Assembly (NCBI RefSeq): GCF_900104555.1
Contig: NZ_FNJU01000002.1
Coordinates: forward strand, 186,001 to 250,000
Reading direction: 5' to 3'
DNA length: 64,000 nt
Source: Litchfieldia salsa
GTDB taxonomy: Bacteria; Bacillota; Bacilli; Bacillales; Bacillaceae_L
Shown: piece by piece, positions 9,851 to 17,557 of the stretch
How the letters are laid out: each line of letters starts with the position of its first letter
Numbering within the stretch: position 1 is the first letter of the stretch
The notes under the pieces: model-generated
What the model was told of the DNA's origin: nothing
Seen by the model: the letters and a program-made list of their open reading frames with translations, nothing else
The model's database searches: none
Program-made: the position numbers and the translations under genes

Positions 9851-10026
9851 AGACAACATCGTTGATGATGTTGTTGCCAACCGCGGAGAAGACTTACGTT
9901 TCCCCATAAGTTCTTCCTCCGGTTTCTCCTCTCCCTTTGCCTTCTACCATGAAGAGGTTTGTTTGTACAAACTTCAAAATGGATATAGAAGGACCCTGCA
10001 GAACTTGTTTCTGCAGGGTTTTTTTT
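9851..10026 (+). ncRNA. csfG: CsfG-type sporulation small RNA (ylbG-ylbH intergenic RNA)
   Basis: The rsmD-ylbG gap holds a highly structured, non-coding segment. On the plus strand there are, in order: hairpin ACAACATC / GATGTTGT at the start, a long imperfect stem AACCGCGGAGAAGACTTA against TAAGTTCTTCCTCCGGTT, a pyrimidine-rich stretch with the anti-Shine-Dalgarno-like runs TTCTTCCTCC and TCTCCTCTCCC, a CCTTCTA / TAGAAGG stem, and a terminator with eight T. The T run and the forespore-type promoter put the RNA on the plus strand, about 176 nt. This gap is where B. subtilis encodes CsfG, a sigma-F/G-dependent endospore-former sRNA, and where the older ylbH leader motif was defined (both from memory). 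Ends are approximate. Confidence 0.68.
9993..10026 (+). terminator. Intrinsic terminator of csfG
   Basis: Perfect 11-bp stem ACCCTGCAGAA (9993-10003) and TTCTGCAGGGT (10009-10019) followed by T8 on the plus strand. The minus strand has no T run on its exit side, so it serves a plus-strand RNA. Confidence 0.85.
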
Positions 10027-10049
10027 ACCTTTATAGTTTAGACAATAAA

Positions 10050-10325
10050 TTAAAGACCAATTTTATAATCGTATTCTTTAGCTTTATCAGGGTTTGAATT
10101 TTCATATTCAAGCTTCAAATACGGCTTATATGAAGGTTCTACCTGTTTTACATAAGGTAAGGCACGAATCTTTCCAATAATTGAGTCGATATTCTCCATA
10201 TCATTATAAATCACCATGTATTTCAATCGTTTGGACACATAATGGATATTTCCAAATCTTCTCATCGATTTTATATGCTTTAAAGAATGTAGATAAACAA
10301 TAATTCCTTGCCTTTGTCCGAACAT
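10050..10325 (-). CDS. ylbG: DUF2129 protein YlbG
   Basis: A 91-residue cytosolic protein of the YlbG family (DUF2129). It begins [17 protein letters not shown] and contains the conserved Arg-Phe-Gly-x-Ile-x-Tyr-x-Ser-x-Lys stretch ([19 protein letters not shown]). The function is unknown. The start is ATG with AAGGAGA eight bases upstream. It lies between ylbF and the csfG/rsmD region, as in B. subtilis. Confidence 0.85.
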   Translation of the reverse strand: MFGQRQGIIVYLHSLKHIKSMRRFGNIHYVSKRLKYMVIYNDMENIDSIIGKIRALPYVKQVEPSYKPYLKLEYENSNPDKAKEYDYKIGL

Positions 10326-10443
10326 TGTATTTTCTCCTTTTTAAATAAATCAGATGAAACACAAAAACTATTATTAGTGTAGCATAGTGGAGAATTAATT
10401 TAAATAAATACATTTCAGACAATTTAGAAGATCTGTGTGCCTT

Positions 10444-10887
10444 CTAACTACAACCACAACTTCCACCACTACCACATCCACCAGAACATGAGGATAGAGA
10501 ATCAAAATATGGATTTCCTGTAGGCACTTTAATATTCTCGGAAACCGCAGTTCCAATCATTCTACTCACTTCATCCAAAAGTGTCTGAATTTCTTGTTCT
10601 GCTTTCTTAAAAGCAGCAATGGTTTCATTTAAATCCAATTGTCTCTTTAAGTCCCTGGTCTCTAAAGTGACTGTACGATAGTCTGGATGATATTTCCCAA
10701 AACGTTGTACTTCCTCATATTTATCTTTCATCTTTGAAAAATGCTTAATTAACTTTTGAGATTCTTGGTTATGTCTTAATGTATATAAAGAACGATTATA
10801 TTCGTCCATTAATTCTGACTGTAGAATCATGTTCGCTATTTCATCACTTACATCTAGTATTTCTAATCTTTCTAATGTAGCAAGCAT
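10444..10887 (-). CDS. ylbF: YlbF (RicF), subunit of the RicAFT complex
   Basis: A 147-residue, mainly helical protein of the Com_YlbF family. In B. subtilis YlbF (RicF) joins YmcA (RicA) and YaaT (RicT) in a complex that carries iron-sulfur clusters and promotes RNase Y-dependent mRNA maturation, competence, sporulation and biofilm formation. The last 14 residues are Gly/Ser/Cys-rich with four Cys (C134, C138, C144, C146), the likely cluster ligands. The start is ATG behind GGAGGTGAAATT. The two other subunits are not in this window. Confidence 0.87.
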   Translation of the reverse strand: MLATLERLEILDVSDEIANMILQSELMDEYNRSLYTLRHNQESQKLIKHFSKMKDKYEEVQRFGKYHPDYRTVTLETRDLKRQLDLNETIAAFKKAEQEIQTLLDEVSRMIGTAVSENIKVPTGNPYFDSLSSCSGGCGSGGSCGCS

Positions 10888-11133
10888 AATTTCACCTCCG
10901 ACAATTAATATATCATGAAAAATGTGTTATAGCGACTTTTTCAGTAATCAGTCTTCTTAAAGCTCCAGTTTAATTGGCCTGCTCGAATGATCCCACAAAT
11001 AATTGGGGAATTTTATTATAACTCAGCTTTAACAATGTTAAACCTAAAAATACTATTTGACGAAACATACACAACAAATTATACTTTTCTAGATTCAAAA
11101 TAAGTTCACTTTCTTATAAAGGAGAAACACTTC

Positions 11134-11955
11134 ATGAAACTTATTACATTTAATCCATTTAGAACCATCGGAATCCCAAATATAAGCTATATTAAACCTG
11201 AGCAAATGTTTAAAGAAATTGATCGCATTAAAGATGCAGACTTTATACTTTTCCCAGAAAACTGGCAGGTCAATTCTCTAGTTTATGGATTAAATAAAAA
11301 CATCTTTCCTAGCATTCAGTCTATTCAATTAGGTTATAGTAAAATTGAGATGACAAGAGCATTATGGACAGTATGTCCTGAACATATTCCTTATACAGAG
11401 ATCCTTGGCTCTTCTAGTGAAAATATAGAAAAAGTACTAAATACCTTCCCGTTTCCTTTTGTTGCGAAAGAAAATCGAAATTCAATGGGGAAAGGCGTAT
11501 TTCTTATAGAAAATGAAGAGGACTTTTATGAATATGCAAAAAAAGTTGATACATTTTATATACAAGAATATTTAGAAAATGACGGAAGAGACCTAAGAGT
11601 TTGTGTAGTCGGAAATGAGATTGTTGCTTCTTATTGGAGAATTGGAGCAAATGGGGAATTTCTTCATAATGTTGCAAGAGGCGGAGAGATCTCTTATGAT
11701 TTCGTCCCAAAAGAAGCTTGTGAATTAGTATTATCGATCGCAAAGAATTTAAATATTAACCACGCAGGTTTCGATATTATGTTTAGTGAAGGCAAACCTT
11801 ATATTCTTGAGTTTAATACTCTCTTCGGTAATCAAGGAATGAGTAGACTTGACACTTCCATTGAGACAAAAATATTTGAGTATCTGTTAACACAATACAA
11901 ACCACCATATCCAACAGGACCAATATCCCCATTAACAGGAGAACAAATATCATAA
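11134..11955 (+). CDS. RimK-like ATP-grasp protein, substrate unknown
   Basis: 273 residues resembling RimK-type ATP-grasp ligases. FVAKENRNSMGKGVFLI (about 110-127) is the ATP-binding Lys and glycine loop. IQEYLENDGRDLRVCVVGNEIVAS gives the adenine-binding hinge and the RDxR motif. AGFDIMFSEGKPYILEFNTLFG (about 211-232) has the D/E-x-N metal-binding residues. It should therefore join a carboxylate to an amine using ATP. It is a single gene between ylbF and a lipoprotein gene, a slot I do not recall in B. subtilis. Spore-coat YheC/YheD proteins are distant relatives, but nothing here proves a spore role. RBS AAAGGAG, start ATG. Confidence 0.65.
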   Translation: MKLITFNPFRTIGIPNISYIKPEQMFKEIDRIKDADFILFPENWQVNSLVYGLNKNIFPSIQSIQLGYSKIEMTRALWTVCPEHIPYTEILGSSSENIEKVLNTFPFPFVAKENRNSMGKGVFLIENEEDFYEYAKKVDTFYIQEYLENDGRDLRVCVVGNEIVASYWRIGANGEFLHNVARGGEISYDFVPKEACELVLSIAKNLNINHAGFDIMFSEGKPYILEFNTLFGNQGMSRLDTSIETKIFEYLLTQYKPPYPTGPISPLTGEQIS

Positions 11956-11964
11956 ATACTTACT

Positions 11965-11997
11965 AAAAAGAGGCTTAACTGTTAGAGCCTCTTTTTC
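11965..11997. terminator. terminator between ATP-grasp gene and lipoprotein gene
   Basis: Stem AAAAGAGGCT / AGCCTCTTTT around TAACTGTTAG, with A and T runs on both sides; serves both convergent genes. Confidence 0.85.
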
Positions 11998-12431
11998 TAT
12001 TCAATTGTAACCTTAAATTCTTTACTTAAATGATACCTTTTACCATGCATCCCTTTTAAGTCTAACTTTATATTATGTTTTCCCCTTTGCAAACCTTTAA
12101 TTATAAATGCAGCAGTTGAGAATTGATCTACTTTTTTTCCGTCTACTGATAGTTCTATATATCCATCACCATATGAATTCTCCTGTTTATTAAGCCTAAT
12201 ATCAGAAATCATGCATTCTACATATACATCATTTCCTATAACTTGTTGACGAACGTCTAAGATTCTCTCAGTTTCTTTTCTCATTGCACTAACATGCCTG
12301 GTTTCTGGCTTAAATATTCTATTGTTCTCTAACATCACAATATGAACTACCAATGCTTCTGGAACTGGTTTATCGTTTGTACATGCAGTTAACAAAAAGG
12401 TACATAAGGCAATGGTAATGAATTTTTTCAC
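11997..12431 (-). CDS. Hypothetical lipoprotein
   Basis: 144 residues starting MKKFITIALCTFLLTACTN: a basic start, a hydrophobic stretch and the lipobox LTAC (Cys17), so the product is exported and lipid-anchored. The mature part is mostly beta and ends in a region (DGYIELSVDGKKVDQF, RGKHNIKLDLKGMHGKRY) that looks like an Ig-like or carbohydrate-binding sandwich. I do not recognise the family. It sits downstream of ylbE with a separating gap of about 77 bases and shares a terminator with the ATP-grasp gene. Confidence 0.7.
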   Translation of the reverse strand: MKKFITIALCTFLLTACTNDKPVPEALVVHIVMLENNRIFKPETRHVSAMRKETERILDVRQQVIGNDVYVECMISDIRLNKQENSYGDGYIELSVDGKKVDQFSTAAFIIKGLQRGKHNIKLDLKGMHGKRYHLSKEFKVTIE

Positions 12432-12508
12432 TCTGTTTCACTCCTTCTTTTCCCTTAGTGTTATAAGCATGTCCGATTTTTAAACAAAAAAATAAGGGCT
12501 ATGAGAAT

Positions 12509-12748
12509 TCAATCACTTTTTCTCATAGCGCCATACATTTGCATCATCATTGAAGCAAACTCTAGCCCATTAGAAATCTTACCTACCTTATGTGGCCAAG
12601 TTTGTTTGAAATAGTCTTTTGTTTGTATTTCAAGCTGTTGCCTTTCATTCGGATATCTTGTTAGTTTTCGATACCAAATTGGATGACTTCGAACAAATTG
12701 TTTCATTTGTGGATTAGCTTGAAGCCATTCAAGTACATCCCTTCGCAT
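12509..12748 (-). CDS. ylbE: YlbE-family protein
   Basis: A 79-residue protein matching B. subtilis YlbE in order and content. It begins MRRDVLEWLQANPQMKQFVR, is rich in aromatic and basic residues (HPIWYRKLTRYP) and ends in a Met-rich helix (FASMMMQMYGAM). No catalytic motif is seen and the function is unknown. It is the second gene of a ylbD-ylbE operon, 26 bases after ylbD, with a good AAAGGAGA ribosome binding site. Confidence 0.8.
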   Translation of the reverse strand: MRRDVLEWLQANPQMKQFVRSHPIWYRKLTRYPNERQQLEIQTKDYFKQTWPHKVGKISNGLEFASMMMQMYGAMRKSD

Positions 12749-12774
12749 AACAATCTCCTTTCTATACTAAATCT

Positions 12775-13188
12775 CTAATCTTTACGAAACGCAAAGGGAT
12801 GGTTCTCTGTCTGTGCTTGCTTTTCGCTTCTTATAGAGTCTGATCCATTATTAGATCCACCTTGAAATTGTGTGATAACTTGTTGGATTGTCGAAATGGC
12901 GCTACCAACATTTGTAATCTGTTGTTGAACATCATTCATTTTTACATTTTTAAAAGACGAGAGAACTTTTTTCATCAAATCTGTTTTCGAAGTCTCTTTT
13001 TCGTTCGATTCTTCACGATTTTGATTGTACTTTGTCCATGAATCATCATTTTCTCCAAGCAAATACCAATCTTCATATATTTCTTGCCATGTTTTTTTCC
13101 CTTTACGAACTTCTTGTATTAAGCCTGGGTGTTTTTTTACAAAAAGTTTAAATTCTTCGATAGTAGGATTCTGACTTTGCTTTGCCAT
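12775..13188 (-). CDS. ylbD: Putative spore coat protein YlbD
   Basis: 137 residues. The N-terminal half has the YlbD coat-family pattern (EEFKLFVKKHPGLIQEVRKGKKTWQEIYEDWYLLGENDDSW). The middle is polar and probably disordered, and a helix near 85-115 (VQQQITNVGSAISTIQQVITQ) could oligomerise. In B. subtilis YlbD is annotated as a putative coat protein. It is first in an operon with ylbE. The start ATG at 13188 follows GAGGTGACTTAA. Confidence 0.78.
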   Translation of the reverse strand: MAKQSQNPTIEEFKLFVKKHPGLIQEVRKGKKTWQEIYEDWYLLGENDDSWTKYNQNREESNEKETSKTDLMKKVLSSFKNVKMNDVQQQITNVGSAISTIQQVITQFQGGSNNGSDSIRSEKQAQTENHPFAFRKD

Positions 13189-13353
13189 TTAAGTCACCTC
13201 TTCATATTACATTTGCCTACTATATCATATCTAAATAGCTCCTCATTTGTTCGCCCATTTCAGGTAATTAAATTTTTTGCAAAAAATTGCAAGAGATCAT
13301 TAAACATTGTTAAAATAAATATGAAGAGATAATCATTCAAAGGATGGATAAAG

Positions 13354-13842
13354 ATGAAGGAAGAGTTATTAAATCAATTAAATGAAGTCTATAGTGAAGC
13401 TTCTGAGGCAGAAAAAAAAACGATCGAAGAACTAATCAATGCAATATTGCGAAAACAAAAAAATGAAAACTCCTCTTATTTAAGTGAGATATTACAAGCT
13501 AAGGGAAGATTTATTGATAATCACTATGAAATAACAATTCCAAACTCCGAAATTATACAAAATTCTTTAAATATTGTTCATGGTGGTATTACTGCTACAC
13601 TTATTGATTCTGCAATGGGGGGATTAGTTTTTGAATTGTTGCCAGAACATCAAGCAGCAGTTACAACCGAATTAAAAGTGAATTATCTTGCCCCTGGAAT
13701 AGGATCTTCCTTAACTTGTATTGCTACTCTTATTAATAAGGGCACAAATCTAATTGTAACCGAGGGAAAAGTATACCGTGATGACGGAAAGCTAATGGCT
13801 CATGCTACAGGAAGTTTCTATATTATCAAGAGGAAGAAGTAA
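13354..13842 (+). CDS. PaaI-type hotdog thioesterase
   Basis: A 162-residue acyl-CoA thioesterase of the hotdog fold. The conserved core is NIVHGGITATLIDSAMGG (about 70-88), in which HGG and the Asp on the following helix are the active-site elements of PaaI-like enzymes; ELKVNYLAPG follows. The N-terminal 40 residues are a charged helix not needed for the fold. The acyl-CoA substrate is unknown. Start ATG at 13354 with AAAGGATGG upstream. It is followed 31 bases later by a small membrane protein gene, possibly cotranscribed. Confidence 0.8.
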   Translation: MKEELLNQLNEVYSEASEAEKKTIEELINAILRKQKNENSSYLSEILQAKGRFIDNHYEITIPNSEIIQNSLNIVHGGITATLIDSAMGGLVFELLPEHQAAVTTELKVNYLAPGIGSSLTCIATLINKGTNLIVTEGKVYRDDGKLMAHATGSFYIIKRKK

Positions 13843-13873
13843 AATATAAATTATATCTAAATGGGGGAAATGA

Positions 13874-14242
13874 ATGGTTGCTGCGATTTTAATTCCCATA
13901 ATCTTCATTTATTTCTTTATAAAATCAAAAAAGGAAGCTAATAAGTATCATAGAGAGTGGATTACAATGACTGATATTAGAATAGATTCATCAGTCATTG
14001 GTACTGTTAGTCAAATATTCACACAGAAAGAACGTTTCTATTATAATAAATTTCTCTTCGAAACAACCTTAATTATTCAAACGACCGAAGGACGAACTAT
14101 TAAATTAAAAAAAATTGAGCCAATTACACCAGAGTTTACACCGCCACTTTTCCTTCCAGGGGAGCAATTGGCTTTTTATGGATTTTGGGATCAAGATTAT
14201 TTCCGCTTTTCTTTGTTTGAAAATTTCAATACCCAAGAATAA
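13874..14242 (+). CDS. Hypothetical small membrane protein
   Basis: 122 residues: an N-terminal membrane helix (about 3-17, VAAILIPIIFIYFFI), a basic stretch KSKKEANKYHREW, then a beta-rich soluble domain (FLFETTLIIQTTEGRTIKLKK). This is the layout of small membrane-attached beta-barrel (OB or NfeD-like) proteins, but I cannot assign a family. The start ATG is preceded by GGGGGAAATGA. It follows the thioesterase gene closely and is convergent with ylbC. Confidence 0.6.
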   Translation: MVAAILIPIIFIYFFIKSKKEANKYHREWITMTDIRIDSSVIGTVSQIFTQKERFYYNKFLFETTLIIQTTEGRTIKLKKIEPITPEFTPPLFLPGEQLAFYGFWDQDYFRFSLFENFNTQE

Positions 14243-14298
14243 TAGAAGGTATGATGGTTGTTTGATCCTTTCACACCTTCAGATTAGTTTGATTTAGA

Positions 14299-15372
14299 TC
14301 ATTCCCATTTCCGAACGAAATTTTGTGTATAGTGTTTCTCAAATACCCCAACACCAAGATGGGTGAATTCTTCATTTAATAGTGTTTCCCTATGTCCTTC
14401 ACTATTTAGCCAACCTTCTACAGCGGCAATTCCATCTACATACATTGCCGCAATGTTTTCACCAGCAAGTTGGTAAATAATTTCACCTTTTGCCAGACGG
14501 TCTGCTAATCCACCAAATGTAGGTGAAGTATGAGAGAAATATTCATTTTGGTTCATATCCTTACTATGGTTATAAGCTACTGTAGAAGTACTTTCATCCC
14601 ATTTCACAATTTCAAGTCCATGTCTTAATCTAATCACATTTGTAATATCTAGAATTTGAGCTGCATTTCCTTTTTCAACTTCCTCCCATTCTTCTTTACT
14701 AAGATCTTCTGTAGTTAACAGTTCCCCCCGATAAATAAGTTCATACGGACGTTGTTTAACAAGTGTATCACTATCCATATACCTAATACTCGATAGTTTA
14801 TTTGTAAATGTATCAAAATAAAGTTGAACGAACACTTCACCCATTTTTAAAAGTGGCATCTTACTCATTTCAGTTTCATTTAATTCAAAACGATAGGAAT
14901 TATTTTGTGAAATAAAGGAAACTTTATTTGAAAATGATACTTTTTCTTTTATTGCTTCTACAGTTTCATCAATCTGAAAAGGTTGTGTTTCTAATTTTTT
15001 GCCTATGGCGAAGATTGTTACTACTTTTTCATTTGCTATCCCTACTTGTAAATACTCTTCACTATTTTCATTATAGATCCACCAATCATAATCATATGAA
15101 GAACGATCCACTCTTACAGGTTTTCCTAATAACCCCTCAACTTCATCAGCATTCAAGCCAATATAAGAGATTAAACCCTCTTTTGGCTGTTGCTTAAATA
15201 TATTATCTTCAGTTTCAAATGAATTTTCTATTTCGAGCTGCTTGTCCAGTTCCTGTGAGAGAAAGTGGGATTCTTCATCAACAGTTACTTTTTCAGTATT
15301 AATACTCTTAGCATAAATTAAAATAATAGAAACAATTACTAGAAAGATTATAATTATATTACTTGTTCTCAA
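14299..15372 (-). CDS. ylbC: CAP/SCP-domain extracellular protein YlbC
   Basis: 357 residues: an N-terminal membrane segment (about 4-22), a CAP-associated domain (about 60-205, starting GLNADEVEGLLGKPVRVDRS) and a C-terminal CAP/SCP domain (about 235-355). The CAP signatures are NHSKDMNQNEYFSHTSP, GENIAAMYVDG and the GHR in NSEGHRETLL. It is therefore expected on the outer face of the membrane. B. subtilis YlbC has the same architecture; its substrate is unknown. It is monocistronic and convergent with the preceding membrane protein gene. Confidence 0.85.
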   Translation of the reverse strand: MRTSNIIIIFLVIVSIILIYAKSINTEKVTVDEESHFLSQELDKQLEIENSFETEDNIFKQQPKEGLISYIGLNADEVEGLLGKPVRVDRSSYDYDWWIYNENSEEYLQVGIANEKVVTIFAIGKKLETQPFQIDETVEAIKEKVSFSNKVSFISQNNSYRFELNETEMSKMPLLKMGEVFVQLYFDTFTNKLSSIRYMDSDTLVKQRPYELIYRGELLTTEDLSKEEWEEVEKGNAAQILDITNVIRLRHGLEIVKWDESTSTVAYNHSKDMNQNEYFSHTSPTFGGLADRLAKGEIIYQLAGENIAAMYVDGIAAVEGWLNSEGHRETLLNEEFTHLGVGVFEKHYTQNFVRKWE

Positions 15373-15556
15373 AGGTATACCCCTCTCTAAAAGACTTGTC
15401 CATTGTTTCTATCATTATATTAATGGTTAGTAGATTTATGACTAATTGCTTTATTTTTAAAATAGCATTCTCAAAAATTGTTGTTTTAAAAATTTAAACA
15501 TTGAAAAGGTAGTTTCTAGCAAGCTTAATCCACAGAATGGATATGAAGTATATCAT

Positions 15557-15586
15557 AAAAAAAAACACCACAAGGGTGTTTTTTAT
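15557..15586 (-). terminator. terminator of ylbB
   Basis: Stem AAAACACC / GGTGTTTT with loop ACAAG, 13 bases after the ylbB stop, flanked by an A run that gives U residues on the minus strand. Confidence 0.8.
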
Positions 15587-15598
15587 CAAAAGAATATT

Positions 15599-16033
15599 CT
15601 AATGATGCACTTGCTCACTTTCTGATATCTCACTTAAAGCATAACCAGCACTTTCATCAGACATTTTTTCTACCGCAAGGTCACCAAGAGCAATAATACC
15701 TACTAGTTGGTCATTTTCAACTACTGGTAAACGTCGGATTTGATGCTCAGCCATAAGTTTAGATGCTTCTTGCAGTGAAGTATCAGGGCTAACTGTAATT
15801 AAGCTTTCACTCATTACATTAGTAACTTGATTAGATCCAGATCTTTTTTCAGCAATACCTCTTACCACTAAGTCACGGTCTGTTATCATTCCGATTAACT
15901 TACGTGTATCATTGTCTACAATAGGAATTGCACCTACATCTAAGTCCTTCATCTTTACTGCTACTTCAAATACATTATCAAGTTGAGTACAGCAATCCAC
16001 ATTAGATGTCATTACATCACGTACAGACTTCAT
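15599..16033 (-). CDS. ylbB: Two-CBS-domain protein YlbB
   Basis: 144 residues made of two CBS motifs: residues 1-60 (MKSVRDVMTSNV ... GAIPIVDNDTRKLIGMITDRDLVVRG) and 70-128 (VMSESLITVSPDTSLQEAS ... RRLPVVENDQLVGIIALGDLAV). Such stand-alone Bateman modules bind adenosine nucleotides and regulate partners. It corresponds to B. subtilis YlbB. It is a single gene with its own terminator; the partner is not evident. Confidence 0.85.
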   Translation of the reverse strand: MKSVRDVMTSNVDCCTQLDNVFEVAVKMKDLDVGAIPIVDNDTRKLIGMITDRDLVVRGIAEKRSGSNQVTNVMSESLITVSPDTSLQEASKLMAEHQIRRLPVVENDQLVGIIALGDLAVEKMSDESAGYALSEISESEQVHH

Positions 16034-16333
16034 TTAGTCAAACCCCCTTAGAACATTTTTAACTATTTAGAACCTAAAATCGTCATTTTTATGACGGTAA
16101 CTATAGTATGGTCTTTAGCTATTCTGAACTATTCATTTAAAATTGTTTAGAATATAAACATTTTAAATGAATGGAGGTAATATTTCTTCTGCTTTGACAA
16201 CTTTAATTCTTGCTAACATAAGCATCTTTATTACTATTTTAAACCATCTTAACATTGCAACTTATACGTTTTCATACTATTATTAAAAAGAAGGTATTTA
16301 ACGGTTTATGTTTTCTAGGAGGGACTATAAAAA
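16034..16333. other. Divergent intergenic region ylbB / ylbA, no gene seen
   Basis: 300 bases of AT-rich sequence between two divergent genes. It should hold both promoters, but I see no clear-cut pair of -35/-10 elements, no hairpin with a T run and no open frame with a ribosome binding site. ATTTTTATGACGGTAACTATAGT near 16086-16108 could be part of a promoter. Confidence 0.6.
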
Positions 16334-16690
16334 ATGAAGTTTGATAATACAGGACTCGAAAATCAGACAATTGATTTATCTAGATTGAACGATGTAATGC
16401 AAGAACTAGGATTTGTTCTTGCAGGACAATGGGATTACGAACGTGTTACATATGATCGCAAGTTCGAACTTAAGGGAGACGTATTTTATTTGCGTGTTCA
16501 AGCTTTTACGACTGAAGGAGAAATTGAAGGTAAGCATGCCATTGTGAAACTTCTTACACCGTTATTAGGTAAGCATTATTATCCCCACGGTGTTGAATAT
16601 GGTGATGGAGAAACATTCCCGAAAACCATTGTAGAGCAATCGACAAGATTGTTAGCACAACTATCAGATGCGCTTGAAAAAATAAAATAA
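16334..16690 (+). CDS. ylbA: YugN-like family protein YlbA
   Basis: A 118-residue protein of the YugN-like family. Typical blocks are LEFVLAGQWDYERVTYDRKFE-like (here FVLAGQWDYERVTYDRK), YYLRVQAFTTEGE-like (FYLRVQAFTTEGE) and GKHYYPHGVEYG. The function is unknown. Start ATG at 16334 with AGGAGGGACT upstream. It is a single gene, followed within seven bases by a long hairpin element that could end its transcript. Confidence 0.8.
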   Translation: MKFDNTGLENQTIDLSRLNDVMQELGFVLAGQWDYERVTYDRKFELKGDVFYLRVQAFTTEGEIEGKHAIVKLLTPLLGKHYYPHGVEYGDGETFPKTIVEQSTRLLAQLSDALEKIK

Positions 16691-16696
16691 ATCAAG

Positions 16697-16816
16697 AAGA
16701 GGCTGTCCCAAAGTTATATTGATTGACATCATATTCACAAAATCTTAGACACCAAGGGTTAACCTGGGTACATAAGATTTTGAGGAATGATGTCCACCTT
16801 GGGGCAACCTCTTTTT
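16697..16816 (+). repeat. 120-base nested palindromic element at the ylbA 3' end
   Basis: One long stem-loop. The outer arms are GAGGCTGTCCCAA and TTGGGGCAACCTC (two G-U pairs), then GACATCAT / ATGATGTC, then CAAAATCTTA / TAAGATTTTG, with the palindrome GGTTAACC at the centre. It ends in CTCTTTTT, so it may also act as the ylbA terminator. The GAGGCTGTCCCAA end resembles short non-autonomous elements common at gene ends in Bacillaceae. Confidence 0.75.
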
Positions 16817-16834
16817 ATAATCTTAATAGAAAGC

Positions 16835-16983
16835 TGCTCACTATGTACTTGGAATTCGCTGCGAGCCACTCATCTACTGCAGGATTTGCGGTCCAAGTGA
16901 GACCTCGCAGGAGTGAAACGACGAGGAGGCTCACTGAACGCCCTGCGGAAAGGGAGTGGCTTGTAGCGAATGGAAAGTGTGCT
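16835..16983 (-). repeat. Palindromic element distantly related to family I, opposite orientation
   Basis: The ends are imperfect inverted repeats: AATTCGCTGCGAGCCACTC (about 16852-16870) against GAGTGGCTTGTAGCGAAT (about 16954-16971). Read on the minus strand the core is AGTGAGCCTCCTCGTCG followed by CTCCTGCGAGGTCTCACTT, clearly the family I core (copies at 5038, 27967, 32852, 60233). No coding function; an open frame across it is spurious. Confidence 0.75.
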
Positions 16984-16994
16984 AATTTCTTTTC

Positions 16995-17321
16995 TTAAAT
17001 ATCGTTTCTGTAAGAGATATCTTCAATTATAATATGAACGCGAGATACATGAATACCTGTTAGCTCTAGTATTTCATCCATAATAATTTTCTGAAGATGC
17101 ACACAAGTATTTACAATATTCTCTCCTGAAATAATTGTTAGACGTAATTGAATTGTAATTCCATCATCATTCTCCAGTACACTGATTCCAGTTTTTTTTG
17201 TAATCTTCTGGATGAATCCAGTTTTTAAGCGAGTAGAATTAGTTGATATCTCTTCATACTCATTTATGCAAATCGTCGAAATGATTGATAATACCTCTTC
17301 TTTAATGTATAGAGAGCCCAT
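16995..17321 (-). CDS. Asp23/Gls24-family envelope stress protein
   Basis: 108 residues from ATG 17321. LYIKEEVLSIISTICINEYEEI matches the Asp23 N-terminal helix, and ISVLENDDGITIQLRLTIISG plus VSRVHIIIEDI match the beta strands of the fold. The family includes proteins peripheral to the membrane in alkaline or cell-wall stress. The frame is open to a TTG at 17351, but that TTG directly abuts AAGGAGG with no spacing. The ATG at 17321 fits the family N-terminus but is 30 bases from the Shine-Dalgarno. An ATC at 17342 would have normal spacing. The true start is unsettled. Confidence 0.65.
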   Translation of the reverse strand: MGSLYIKEEVLSIISTICINEYEEISTNSTRLKTGFIQKITKKTGISVLENDDGITIQLRLTIISGENIVNTCVHLQKIIMDEILELTGIHVSRVHIIIEDISYRNDI

Positions 17322-17557
17322 AGTAAGTGCTTGTTTTAAGATGAATAACAACCTCCTTGTCAGGTTAGGAAATGTACAAAATACTGCTGAAATAATACAC
17401 TTCTTCAGCTTATTGATATATGTAAAGATATACTATGTCACTTAACACTAAATGGGCACAAATTAGCTTAAATTATTACATTTTATAGTTGGTTTTAATT
17501 TTAATCTCAACTATAATTTAAAGTACTGAGTTTTTTTTGGAAGGGAGCAAACAGCAT

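Noticed and set aside
9834-10097. Open frame of 87 codons in the rsmD-ylbG gap
   Set aside because: It lies over the csfG hairpins and terminator, has no ribosome binding site, and its composition is not protein-like.
16723-16998. Open frame of 91 codons on the plus strand after ylbA
   Set aside because: It runs entirely through two palindromic elements and has no Shine-Dalgarno; its VRPRRSETTRRLTERPA stretch is repeat sequence.
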